Virus record (IMG/VR): IMGVR_UViG_3300008113_004294 | Location: 1-57,024 of that record | Reading direction: 5' to 3' (one strand) | DNA: 57,024 nucleotides | Origin: a virus | Notes under the pieces: generated by a model | The model's input: the letters and a program-made list of their open reading frames with translations, nothing else | What the model was told of the DNA's origin: nothing | The model's database searches: none | Program-made: the position numbers and the translations under genes | In this document: positions 51,024 through 56,351 of the stretch, one piece after another | How the letters are laid out: every line of letters starts with the position of its first letter | How positions within the stretch are numbered: the stretch's first letter is position 1

Positions 51024-51127
51024 TATAACTCCTGTACCTTATAAGTAACGTCATCAACCTTTACGATAGGTGGCAGGGTATCAGTTTTAGATGTAATAGC
51101 AATTACAATATCTGTTGGAATACTCAT
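51023..51127 (-). CDS. 34-residue gene between the RGDTA paralogues
   Basis: Starts MSIPTDIVIAITSKTDTLPP and ends TYKVQEL. AGGAGGT lies just before the ATG at 51127, and the start overlaps the upstream stop by 4 nt (ATGA) while its stop overlaps the next start by 1 nt (TAATG). Translational linkage on both sides is the main evidence. No function recognised. Confidence 0.65.
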   Translation of the reverse strand: MSIPTDIVIAITSKTDTLPPIVKVDDVTYKVQEL

Positions 51128-51528
51128 AGACTACCTCCTGGAGAAACATCTCCTATAACAGTAATTGTACCAATAATCGGAGTCCAAACAGTATCTTCTC
51201 CAGCACCACTACCTGCTTCAATAATAACCTGTAAATCAAAAGGTAGTTCTGCTACCACAGATTTGTATGATGATCCCCAGTTAAGTGTGAGTGAGGCTGG
51301 AGCCTTAATAATTACCGAATGACCCTCAGACTCTGTTATAAGTTCATCTAGAACATCCCCGTTGACATCATAGGCTGTAGCCTTGTAGGTCCATCCAGTG
51401 CAGTCAAATCCTGTGGTCTCATCTAATTCAAAAAAGTCGACAAATAGTTGGGCTGTGTCTCCACGGACAACGTTCCATTTTACGCTTATCGGGTTAGCGC
51501 CATATTTTTGGATTGTAGAGGTACACAT
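51124..51528 (-). CDS. RGDTA-motif beta-sandwich protein 3
   Basis: 134 residues. WNVVRGDTAQLFVDFFELDE near residues 18-37 is followed by a YKATAYDVNGDVLDE strand pair and ends IIGTITVIGDVSPGGSL. Paralogue of proteins 1 and 2. TGGTATAAT ends 8 nt before the ATG and no Shine-Dalgarno is visible, so probably leaderless. Confidence 0.6.
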   Translation of the reverse strand: MCTSTIQKYGANPISVKWNVVRGDTAQLFVDFFELDETTGFDCTGWTYKATAYDVNGDVLDELITESEGHSVIIKAPASLTLNWGSSYKSVVAELPFDLQVIIEAGSGAGEDTVWTPIIGTITVIGDVSPGGSL

Positions 51529-51536
51529 AATAATTG

Positions 51537-51545
51537 ATTATACCA
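51537..51545 (-). promoter_or_regulatory. extended -10 promoter for the RGDTA/fibre operon
   Basis: TGGTATAAT on the minus strand, 8 nt before the ATG at 51528, overlapping the T run of the long terminator just upstream. Confidence 0.65.
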
Positions 51546-51606
51546 TAAAAAAGGATTAATCCCTAGGCGCAGTGGGGTGGGGTAGAGAGCAACCTAGGGA
51601 CTAATC
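51545..51606 (-). terminator. long-stem terminator with 25-nt loop
   Basis: GATTAATCCCTAGG (51554-51567) pairs with CCTAGGGACTAATC (51593-51606) over about 14 bp with one mismatch. On the minus strand the stem is followed by CCTTTTTT. The loop is G-rich on the plus strand. It would end transcripts coming from the holin-candidate gene, then the next promoter restarts. Confidence 0.75.
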
Positions 51607-51830
51607 TGTTTAGATTATATCATTGATATTATAAAAATATATGAGGTTTATAACAAATTGTTATCATCCAGGTATATAAAGAATTGTTACCTAATTGTTA
51701 TAATTCAAATGTCCGATTTATACTATAAGTTCACATATGCCAGAGTATTGATGGTGTATACTTAAATATATATAAAGAAAAGAATATCTTTAAACTTAGT
51801 TTTTAGAATATATATTATATATAGAAGAAA
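51607..51830. other. gene-free AT-rich stretch with an orphan promoter box
   Basis: About 220 bp without a convincing reading frame. It contains three AATTGTTA repeats (near 51654, 51682 and 51693) and a plus-strand copy of the early promoter box described separately. It would be the 3' untranslated part of the holin-candidate transcript. Confidence 0.5.
51707..51762 (+). promoter_or_regulatory. orphan copy of the early promoter element
   Basis: AAATGTCCGATTT (51707-51719), 37 nt, then TATACT (51757-51762), the same box and spacing as the two cassettes at 55.4 and 56.3 kb. It lacks the CRP-like site. No plus-strand gene follows; a transcript would run antisense to the holin-candidate gene. 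Confidence 0.5.
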
Positions 51831-52112
51831 TTAATCTTTAGTTTTTGCTCTAGGCTTTTTAGCATTTTGACTAGCAATGAAGTCAATTAAAATATCATAC
51901 ATATGATCTATTTTACGATTCATGTCTTTACGTAATGCGTCTGCTTCGTTTTGTCTAGCCTCTAGTCGATTGACTGCATCTTTTAGACTGGATCCAGAAT
52001 TTGGCTTAAGTTCGTTTAGATAATGTTTTACGAGCCATTTAATTCCTCCAGCAAAAATGCCTAGGATTGATAAAATTGAAAGTGTTAGGGCTGCCCAATC
52101 TTGTGGAGTCAT
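51831..52112 (-). CDS. single-TM coiled-coil protein, candidate holin
   Basis: 93 residues. One hydrophobic helix at about 6-31 (ALTLSILSILGIFAGGIKWL), then a charged coiled coil (KDAVNRLEARQNEADALRKD) and a Lys/Arg-rich tail. This resembles DUF2746-like phage membrane proteins that have been suggested as holins. It is not next to the lysozyme, so a different membrane role is possible. TGATATAAT ends 7 nt before the ATG with no Shine-Dalgarno sequence. Confidence 0.6.
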   Translation of the reverse strand: MTPQDWAALTLSILSILGIFAGGIKWLVKHYLNELKPNSGSSLKDAVNRLEARQNEADALRKDMNRKIDHMYDILIDFIASQNAKKPRAKTKD

Positions 52113-52119
52113 GAGATTT

Positions 52120-52128
52120 ATTATATCA
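52120..52128 (-). promoter_or_regulatory. extended -10 promoter, leaderless start of the holin candidate
   Basis: TGATATAAT on the minus strand, 7 nt (AAATCTC) before the ATG at 52112. Confidence 0.65.
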
Positions 52129-52141
52129 TTATTTGAGACAA

Positions 52142-52588
52142 TTATTCACAAATATATGAGAATGACATGTGAAATCTATCATCAGTATCAATGTTTACTG
52201 GGCTATCATGATCAAATGGTTGATCTGCAGCACTACTACCAATTGCCCATAGCGTAAATGTTGTTGATCCATTAGATAAATGACCTTTAAGGCTATAATG
52301 ATCAATTCCTTGATTTACAACTTTATGTAGTGAGCCACCATAAACATCTGTGTGATACTTTGAGTTAAATGGTAGGGTCAAAGAATATTGACCAGTTCCA
52401 AAGTTACTAACTGTTGTAAATGCAACATCAATCTGCACTATGATTATATTCCCAATTTTCATATATGTAGCAGTTGCTGGTGTTCCAGTAAAGGCAAGTC
52501 CAGTTCCAGACCATACTGGAGCATATGAGTTAATAGTTGTTGTAAGTCCACCTGCATCGCCAAAAGCAGGATGAGTAAACCGTGCCAC
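52142..52588 (-). CDS. small virion-surface protein
   Basis: 148 residues, GTG start at 52588 right after the previous stop (TAAGTG). Beta-rich, with YMKIGNIIIVQIDVAFTTVS and YSLTLPFNSKYH, a jelly-roll-like pattern found in fibre-tip domains. No Cys pair or catalytic motif. Confidence 0.6.
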   Translation of the reverse strand: MARFTHPAFGDAGGLTTTINSYAPVWSGTGLAFTGTPATATYMKIGNIIIVQIDVAFTTVSNFGTGQYSLTLPFNSKYHTDVYGGSLHKVVNQGIDHYSLKGHLSNGSTTFTLWAIGSSAADQPFDHDSPVNIDTDDRFHMSFSYICE

Positions 52589-52864
52589 TTATGGTTCCAA
52601 ACTAATTTGAATCATAGCCACATTCATAGCGTCAACTGAAGAAAGCGCATATAAAGCGTCGGGCGATGAGAGTTCGAAAGAAATTGAGTGGTTTGGCAAA
52701 ATCCTAAAGCCATAGTTTGAAGATGTAACTCCTTCGCCGCCAATATAGATGTAGCCAGTAGCATTAACATTTTGAAGAGTAATGTCCATACCACCGTGAG
52801 CACCTGGAGGAGTCATACGAGTTGCTGTAGTGTTACTAAGAACAGTTAGTGAGTGCTGAGTCAT
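52589..52864 (-). CDS. small virion-type protein
   Basis: 91 residues: MTQHSLTVLSNTTATRMTPP, then ATGYIYIGGEGVTSSNYGFR and SPDALYALSSVDAMNVAMIQ. This resembles small beta proteins found near fibre genes of many phages. TATACT ends 6 nt before the ATG (TTACAC between) and no Shine-Dalgarno sequence is visible. Confidence 0.6.
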   Translation of the reverse strand: MTQHSLTVLSNTTATRMTPPGAHGGMDITLQNVNATGYIYIGGEGVTSSNYGFRILPNHSISFELSSPDALYALSSVDAMNVAMIQISLEP

Positions 52865-53096
52865 GTGTAAAGTATAACATCATTAATTCGGCGGGATACG
52901 AGTAAAGCCGAAAATAGAGATAACAAACCTCCCCCTAGACAATCTATGGGACACACTCCCAAACATGTCTACAATGGCTTCCAAACCTCTATATGGGCTA
53001 TAATAGATAACGTGGATAGTGGCGTATTGGGAATGTTTTCATATGCTCAGTTTGTTGTTGGTTTGTTTGTTTTAGTTTATATAAGTTGGAGTTAGT
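52865..53096. promoter_or_regulatory. divergent promoter region
   Basis: 232 bp between the minus-strand structural block and plus-strand small genes. TGTTATACT (52879-52871) faces left. An inverted repeat TTCGGC / GCCGAA (52887-52892 and 52907-52912) covers where a -35 would be. For the right-hand gene, GGCTATAAT (near 53000) and a TATATAAG near 53080 are candidates; neither is decisive. Confidence 0.5.
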
Positions 53097-53300
53097 ATGG
53101 CTGATAAAGATGATGTTAGACCTTGGGATTTAATTAATGGTTCGCCAAGAACGCCAGATGAATTGGCTGCATACCGTCTCGAAATCTGTAAAGGCTGTGA
53201 CTGGTTTAGACCAAAGACTCAGACTTGTAAGAAGTGTGGATGTTTTATGAAACTTAAGACTACCTTGGAGAAAGCAAAGTGCCCAATTGGTAAGTGGTGA
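53097..53300 (+). CDS. small Cys-rich zinc-ribbon protein
   Basis: 67 residues. Cys pairs CKGC and CKKCGC (near residues 31-34 and 44-49) and a final C near 62 in KCPIGKW. Similar small CKxCGCFMKLK proteins occur in several phages. TTGGAG precedes the ATG. Function unknown. Confidence 0.75.
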   Translation: MADKDDVRPWDLINGSPRTPDELAAYRLEICKGCDWFRPKTQTCKKCGCFMKLKTTLEKAKCPIGKW

Positions 53301-53322
53301 AAAACCTCAAACCCACAAGTTC

Positions 53323-53508
53323 ATGAACAAAGAATGGTTATCAAACCAATATATCCAGCAAAACCGATCTGTTCTGGATATAGCCAGAGAGTGTAATGCT
53401 CATCCTGATTTAATAAGGTTTTATATGGATAGGTTTGAGATTTACCGTACCCTGCCAAAATGCAAACATGGGATGTTGGTTTGTCAGAAGTGCCAAACCT
53501 TAGATTAG
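53323..53508 (+). CDS. small HTH plus CxxC protein
   Basis: 61 residues from the ATG at 53323; an in-frame TTG at 53287 would overlap the previous gene. WLSNQYIQQNRSVLDIAREC then HPDLIRFYMDRF reads as a helix-turn-helix of the kind seen in homing-nuclease accessory domains, followed by CKHGMLVCQKC. Probably DNA-binding. The start has no strong Shine-Dalgarno sequence. Confidence 0.55.
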   Translation: MNKEWLSNQYIQQNRSVLDIARECNAHPDLIRFYMDRFEIYRTLPKCKHGMLVCQKCQTLD

Positions 53509-53574
53509 AAATATAAAGGCTGCCATGCCTATAATGAATATAGACCAGAGAAACCTTTGTTTAAGTTCAGACAT
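53500..53574 (-). CDS. 24-residue membrane peptide
   Basis: MSELKQRF followed by a hydrophobic helix LWSIFIIGMAAFIFLI. The ATG shares one base with the stop of the 54-residue gene (TAATG). It runs 9 nt into the 3' end of the convergent plus-strand gene. Small, so the evidence is its coupling and clean single-TM pattern. Confidence 0.45.
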   Translation of the reverse strand: MSELKQRFLWSIFIIGMAAFIFLI

Positions 53575-53738
53575 TAGATTGACCACCATTGGCTAGTATT
53601 GTAGAAGTATCCTACTCTTTGTCTATATTCCAGATATAGTCTATAGACTTCTTTCCAATTTGGATCATGAGTTTCATACCCGCATTTATTGCATGGACCT
53701 GGGTTTGAGTACTCATAGACATGGCTGCAATATGACAT
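53574..53738 (-). CDS. 54-residue Cys-rich protein
   Basis: Starts MSYCSHVYEYSNPGPCNKCG, giving a C/H...CxxC arrangement likely to bind zinc, then Tyr/Trp-rich ending YNTSQWWSI. GGGTATAAT lies 5 nt before the ATG with no Shine-Dalgarno sequence, so it appears leaderless. Fills the gap between the convergent plus-strand gene and the endonuclease. Confidence 0.6.
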   Translation of the reverse strand: MSYCSHVYEYSNPGPCNKCGYETHDPNWKEVYRLYLEYRQRVGYFYNTSQWWSI

Positions 53739-53743
53739 AGTTT

Positions 53744-53752
53744 ATTATACCC
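53744..53752 (-). promoter_or_regulatory. -10 promoter, leaderless start of the 54-residue gene
   Basis: GGGTATAAT on the minus strand, 5 nt before the ATG at 53738. The TG of the extended -10 is GG here. Confidence 0.55.
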
Positions 53753-53767
53753 CAAATCTGAAAAAAA

Positions 53768-54352
53768 TTATAAATAATCAATCATCTTTTGTAACAAAAC
53801 TTTATCATCATTTACTTGACCTAAAACTCTATTGCAATTAGAGCATAGCAAGCCCCTAATGCATTTTCCACAAGATCCGTATCCAGGACAGCATGAGTGG
53901 TCGTGATCTACTGATAGACGTTTTTTGTATTTTTCTGGTTCCCCGCAAATTTTACAAACCCCGTTTTGGGATTTCTCCATATCTACATAGTCATCTCTTG
54001 TCAAACCATATTTTTTAAGGTTTCCTAAATGACCAACAAGATTATCGCATTCCAGACAATATGTGTAGGTTATGTATTTGCCATTTTTTCTTAATTTAGG
54101 AAATTTAGTTTTATCTAAGTATTGTTCGCATTTACGACAGTGTATTTTTGTACCCTGAATTTTTCTAGGCATAACTCGTTTTAAATCACCTTCTGCTAAA
54201 TCATATTCCCTTACACAGACTTTACAAAAGTGTTTATATCCATCTGGTGATTTTGCATATTTATGAAAATCTGAAAATAATTTAAAATTCTTACATTTAG
54301 TGCATTGTTTCTTATCTGCCAAAACTATTGGATGCTCATGTTGTTTTCTCAT
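53768..54352 (-). CDS. endonuclease VII-like HNH nuclease
   Basis: 194 residues from the ATG at 54352, chosen because TGGTATAAT ends 6 nt upstream; the in-frame ATG at 54400 lies before that promoter. N-terminal Cys pairs (CTKC at 17-20, CKVC at 43-46, CRKC at 72-75) precede the His-Me finger domain: DHDH at 149-152, a metal-binding Cys cluster, and IRGLLCSNCNRVLG at 165-178. T4 endonuclease VII of this family resolves branched DNA; related HNH proteins can also be homing enzymes. The standalone location by a cluster of small genes allows either. Confidence 0.8.
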   Translation of the reverse strand: MRKQHEHPIVLADKKQCTKCKNFKLFSDFHKYAKSPDGYKHFCKVCVREYDLAEGDLKRVMPRKIQGTKIHCRKCEQYLDKTKFPKLRKNGKYITYTYCLECDNLVGHLGNLKKYGLTRDDYVDMEKSQNGVCKICGEPEKYKKRLSVDHDHSCCPGYGSCGKCIRGLLCSNCNRVLGQVNDDKVLLQKMIDYL

Positions 54353-54358
54353 ATAACT

Positions 54359-54367
54359 ATTATACCA
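54359..54367 (-). promoter_or_regulatory. extended -10 promoter, leaderless start of the HNH gene
   Basis: TGGTATAAT on the minus strand, 6 nt (AGTTAT) before the ATG at 54352. Confidence 0.65.
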
Positions 54368-54454
54368 TAATTTCAGATTATATTCAGATTTTATTTTCAT
54401 TGATCCTGAAAATGTTGTTCAGATGTACGATACACAAATTGAAAAAATAAATGC

Positions 54455-54499
54455 AAAAAAAATAGTGAGCACACTAGAGGGGTTAGCCCCTAGCGTGAT
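54455..54499 (-). terminator. rho-independent terminator
   Basis: Minus strand: CACGCTAGGGG, loop CTAA, CCCC-TC-TAGTGTG with a 2-nt bulge and a G-T pair, then ATTTTTTTT. It begins inside the last codons of the 57-residue gene. Confidence 0.75.
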
Positions 54500-54663
54500 C
54501 CTTGTAGATATCCGTTAATGCCTAGCAAATCACAAGTAACCTTGACTCTTTGATTTTCATGTAATGTAGATTTAAATAATTCTATAAAATCTAAAACCTC
54601 TTGCTTGGTCATGAGATTGATATCTCTTGTGTTACCTTGCATTGTTGTTAGTGTTACTTTCAT
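54490..54663 (-). CDS. 57-residue protein
   Basis: MKVTLTTMQGNTRDINLMTK, a helix (EVLDFIELFKSTLHENQ), then VKVTCDLLGINGYLQGSR. The start follows the previous stop directly (TAAATG). No domain recognised. Its stop lies within the terminator stem. Confidence 0.55.
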   Translation of the reverse strand: MKVTLTTMQGNTRDINLMTKQEVLDFIELFKSTLHENQRVKVTCDLLGINGYLQGSR

Positions 54664-54810
54664 TTATTCCATCCAATCTAAAGTTAATCCATCATTTGCA
54701 TTAGCCACACACTCGCATGGCTCTATATTGTAATCATGGTTATCACCTATAAAGATAATGCCATGACCATAGCATGTATTGCATGGGATACTTAATACTG
54801 AGTTAATCAT
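54664..54810 (-). CDS. 48-residue zinc-binding-type protein
   Basis: IPCNTCYGHGIIFIGDNHDY, then EPCECV: a DnaJ-like CxxCxGxG pattern followed by CxC. The ATG overlaps the upstream stop by 4 nt (ATGA). Probably binds zinc; function unknown. Confidence 0.6.
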   Translation of the reverse strand: MINSVLSIPCNTCYGHGIIFIGDNHDYNIEPCECVANANDGLTLDWME

Positions 54811-55043
54811 TTAATTACCCCCGCTTTCATTAGAGAGATATATCGCTTAGCGATACGCACACCCATAGGGTTGAGGATAACTTTTCTACCCTCATAGGTA
54901 GGTGGATATTTATCGTTAATGCGTTGAGCAATTCGGATAGGTAATTCATACTTAGGGCGTGGAGCATATCCACCAGCCTCTAAGCCAAACTCCTTAGCAA
55001 TATCGCTACGGATTTCGTTATAGTAGTTATTTAATGTAGTCAT
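54807..55043 (-). CDS. 78-residue basic protein, unknown
   Basis: Start chosen at the ATG 55043, with AAAGGTGG 5 nt upstream; the GTG at 55052 overlaps that site. Helical and basic, MTTLNNYYNEIRSDIAKEFG, a conserved-looking ELPIRIAQRINDKYPP, and C-terminal RIAKRYISLMKAGVIK. No domain recognised. It heads a three-gene leftward operon divergent from the promoter cassette. Confidence 0.65.
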   Translation of the reverse strand: MTTLNNYYNEIRSDIAKEFGLEAGGYAPRPKYELPIRIAQRINDKYPPTYEGRKVILNPMGVRIAKRYISLMKAGVIK

Positions 55044-55128
55044 TTTGACCACCTTTCTTTTTTAATTCTTATACTAGTATCCTATCAGATACCACTGACA
55101 TTTTGAGGTCTTATTTGCTTAGGCTCAC

Positions 55129-55144
55129 TGTGATTTATCTCACA
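55129..55144. promoter_or_regulatory. CRP/GlxR-type operator site 1
   Basis: TGTGA-TTTATC-TCACA, a full match to the CRP/FNR-family palindrome and to the GlxR form TGTGAnnTAnnTCACA. Flanked by the 17-bp direct repeat. Confidence 0.6.
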
Positions 55145-55248
55145 TTTATTTGCTAAGGCTCATACCTTGCTTCTTTATTTAATTTTTCTTATAGTAGAAT
55201 ACTACCATAGAAATGTCAAAAAGTCAAGTCCTAACACGGCGTGTCGCA

Positions 55249-55264
55249 TGTGATTTACCTCACA
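55249..55264. promoter_or_regulatory. CRP/GlxR-type operator site 2
   Basis: TGTGA-TTTACC-TCACA, again a full TGTGAnnTAnnTCACA match, 120 bp after site 1, just after the GGCGTGTCGCA motif. Confidence 0.6.
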
Positions 55265-55349
55265 AAGCCCGGCAAAATGTGGTGCACATCACTTTTATAC
55301 CCCCTTATAAAACCCCTGCTCAGAGCCTTAATTCCCCTATTTCTGGAGA

Positions 55350-55365
55350 TGTGGTGTAAGTCACA
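55350..55365. promoter_or_regulatory. CRP/GlxR-type operator, promoter-proximal
   Basis: TGTGG-TGTAAG-TCACA (9 of 10 outer positions, central TA kept). Its centre is 64.5 nt before the TATACT box at 55422, the same as the equivalent site in the second cassette. A weaker TGTGG-TGCACA-TCACT lies at 55278-55293. Confidence 0.5.
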
Positions 55366-55370
55366 AAACA

Positions 55371-55427
55371 AAATGTCCGATTTGTCATAGTTACTTATCA
55401 GTAGATGTCAGACCCCCCTGTTATACT
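55371..55427 (+). promoter_or_regulatory. early promoter cassette 1 core
   Basis: AAATGTCCGATTT (55371-55383), 38 nt, then TGTTATACT ending at 55427. AGTAGATGTCAGACCCC lies between and is also in cassette 2. Predicted transcript start near 55434. Confidence 0.6.
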
Positions 55428-55470
55428 TACAGTATCAAAAGAAAATAAAAGTTTAGATAAAAAAAGAAAG

Positions 55471-55487
55471 GAGTTCCAAATGAACTC
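55471..55487 (+). promoter_or_regulatory. start-codon hairpin of cassette 1
   Basis: GAGTTC-CAAAT-GAACTC over the end of the Shine-Dalgarno sequence and the ATG (55480). Perfect 6-bp stem, same loop as the hairpin at 56352-56368 with compensating base changes. Confidence 0.55.
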
Positions 55488-55617
55488 ACTATATGAAAAT
55501 AGAAACTCACTAGAAAGTAGAGAGCAACTACTAGCCCGACTAGGAGACGCTATATGCTCCGAGTGTGGATGGCTTGCTATCCATATGGATAACTGCTCAA
55601 GAAAGGAGTATAAGTAA
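55480..55617 (+). CDS. 45-residue Cys-rich protein
   Basis: Start taken at 55480 because the promoter's predicted start near 55434 lies inside the longer reading frame beginning at 55405, and AAAGGAG is 6 nt upstream. MNSLYENRNSLESREQLLAR then ICSECGWLAIHMDNCS: CxxC plus a later Cys and His, probably zinc-binding. Its stop shares a base with the next start. Confidence 0.65.
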   Translation: MNSLYENRNSLESREQLLARLGDAICSECGWLAIHMDNCSRKEYK

Positions 55618-55847
55618 TGACTACTTATACACTAAATACTCTCCCTGCGGAATACGCTAACAAAATTGTATGCGCTTTCTGCTCACAATACGCTGATGAA
55701 TATTGCGTATCTTGTAATGAATACAAGGGTCTAATGACTCTTGCAGAATTTATGTCCCACTATGAAATAAGTGAGTGGGTTGCTGATGAGGCAGATGAAT
55801 TATCTGCTAAGTTAGATTCACTAATTGAGAAAGGAGTGTATGCCTAA
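55617..55847 (+). CDS. 76-residue Cys-rich protein
   Basis: CAFCSQYADEYCVSCNEYKG near residues 19-38: CxxC...CxxC, a small zinc ribbon, then an acidic helix (EWVADEADELSAKLDSLIEK). AAAGGAG precedes the ATG, which overlaps the previous stop by 1 nt. Unknown function, likely a host-interaction protein. Confidence 0.7.
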   Translation: MTTYTLNTLPAEYANKIVCAFCSQYADEYCVSCNEYKGLMTLAEFMSHYEISEWVADEADELSAKLDSLIEKGVYA

Positions 55848-56056
55848 TGAGTATTGAAATCTTTAGAATGAATGAATCTGGCGCTGGCTGGGTAGATATT
55901 GAATCTGCCACTACCGCTGAATTGTTAGACCTTGAATTAGCAATAACATTCAATGCACCTATGCAAATGCTATGTTTCAAATGTCATACACCAATTCCAA
56001 AAGGTAATGTGTGTATAAATCATAAAAATGTAAAAGGAGGAATTTATTTTGAATAA
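55847..56056 (+). CDS. 69-residue Cys-rich protein
   Basis: A helical N-terminal half (ESATTAELLDLELAITFN), then CFKCHTPIPKGNVCINH, a CxxCH...CxxH-type zinc site. Start overlaps the upstream stop by 1 nt; GAAAGGAG precedes it. Unknown function. Confidence 0.7.
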   Translation: MSIEIFRMNESGAGWVDIESATTAELLDLELAITFNAPMQMLCFKCHTPIPKGNVCINHKNVKGGIYFE

Positions 56057-56150
56057 AGATATTTTTGGATTTGCAGATGCAATTAAAATTGATCATTTAA
56101 CAAATGAAGAAATAAAAACTTTAGAAGAAATTTTTAAAGACTTCAAATAA
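56049..56150 (+). CDS. 33-residue protein with TTG start
   Basis: AAAAGGAGG ends 8 nt before TTG at 56049, an ideal distance. It overlaps the previous gene by 8 nt. Product: LNKDIFGFADAIKIDHLTNE (first residue Met in vivo), then a charged helix EIKTLEEIFKDFK. No domain recognised. Confidence 0.6.
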   Translation: MNKDIFGFADAIKIDHLTNEEIKTLEEIFKDFK

Positions 56151-56180
56151 AAAACCCGGCACGTTCGGGCGTGTCGCAAG

Positions 56181-56203
56181 TTATCCACATGATATACGTC
56201 ACA
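56181..56203. promoter_or_regulatory. DnaA box joined to CRP-like site (copy 1)
   Basis: TTATCCACA (56181-56189), a consensus DnaA box, overlaps CATGA-TATACG-TCACA (56188-56203). Confidence 0.45.
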
Positions 56204-56221
56204 CTTTATTTTACGCTCAAG

Positions 56222-56244
56222 TTATCCACATGACGTACATCACA
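56222..56244. promoter_or_regulatory. DnaA box joined to CRP-like site (copy 2)
   Basis: TTATCCACA (56222-56230) overlaps CATGA-CGTACA-TCACA (56229-56244), 41 bp after copy 1. The site centre is 64.5 nt before the -10 box, as in cassette 1. Confidence 0.45.
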
Positions 56245-56249
56245 TTTCC

Positions 56250-56306
56250 AAATGTCCGATTTGATACGATTACTGGCTAGTAGATGTCAGACCCCTATGG
56301 TAAACT
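56250..56306 (+). promoter_or_regulatory. early promoter cassette 2 core
   Basis: AAATGTCCGATTT (56250-56262), 38 nt, then TGGTAAACT ending at 56306. Shares AGTAGATGTCAGACCCC with cassette 1. Confidence 0.6.
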
Positions 56307-56351
56307 TCTATGTATAGAAGGTTGAAAAAGAAGTAAGCCCCCTAAAGAAAG

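Larger units (their letters stand above)
55044..55479. promoter_or_regulatory. large divergent regulatory region with CRP-like sites
   Basis: About 435 bp with no convincing gene. It holds a palindrome ATACTAGTAT (55071-55080), a 17-bp direct repeat TTATTTGCTWAGGCTCA (55111-55127 and 55146-55162) flanking a TGTGATTTATCTCACA site, three further CRP-like sites, GGCGTGTCGCA near 55239-55248, and the plus-strand promoter with its AAATGTCCGATTT box. Confidence 0.6.

Noticed and set aside
39994-51528. RGD as an integrin-type cell-attachment motif
   Set aside because: The motif is RGDTA at a conserved strand position in three paralogues; a structural role is far more likely in a bacteriophage.
51554-51606. 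Long inverted repeat as a phage attachment site
   Set aside because: It is followed by a T run on the minus strand and sits between an operon end and a promoter, and no integrase is visible, so a terminator fits better.
56010-56018. TGTGTATAA as a third DnaA box
   Set aside because: It lies inside a coding region, alone, and one such 9-mer is expected by chance in this length.
56154-56170. CCCG...CGGG repeat as terminator of the rightward operon
   Set aside because: The T run lies on the wrong side for the plus strand, and the stem is only 4 bp.
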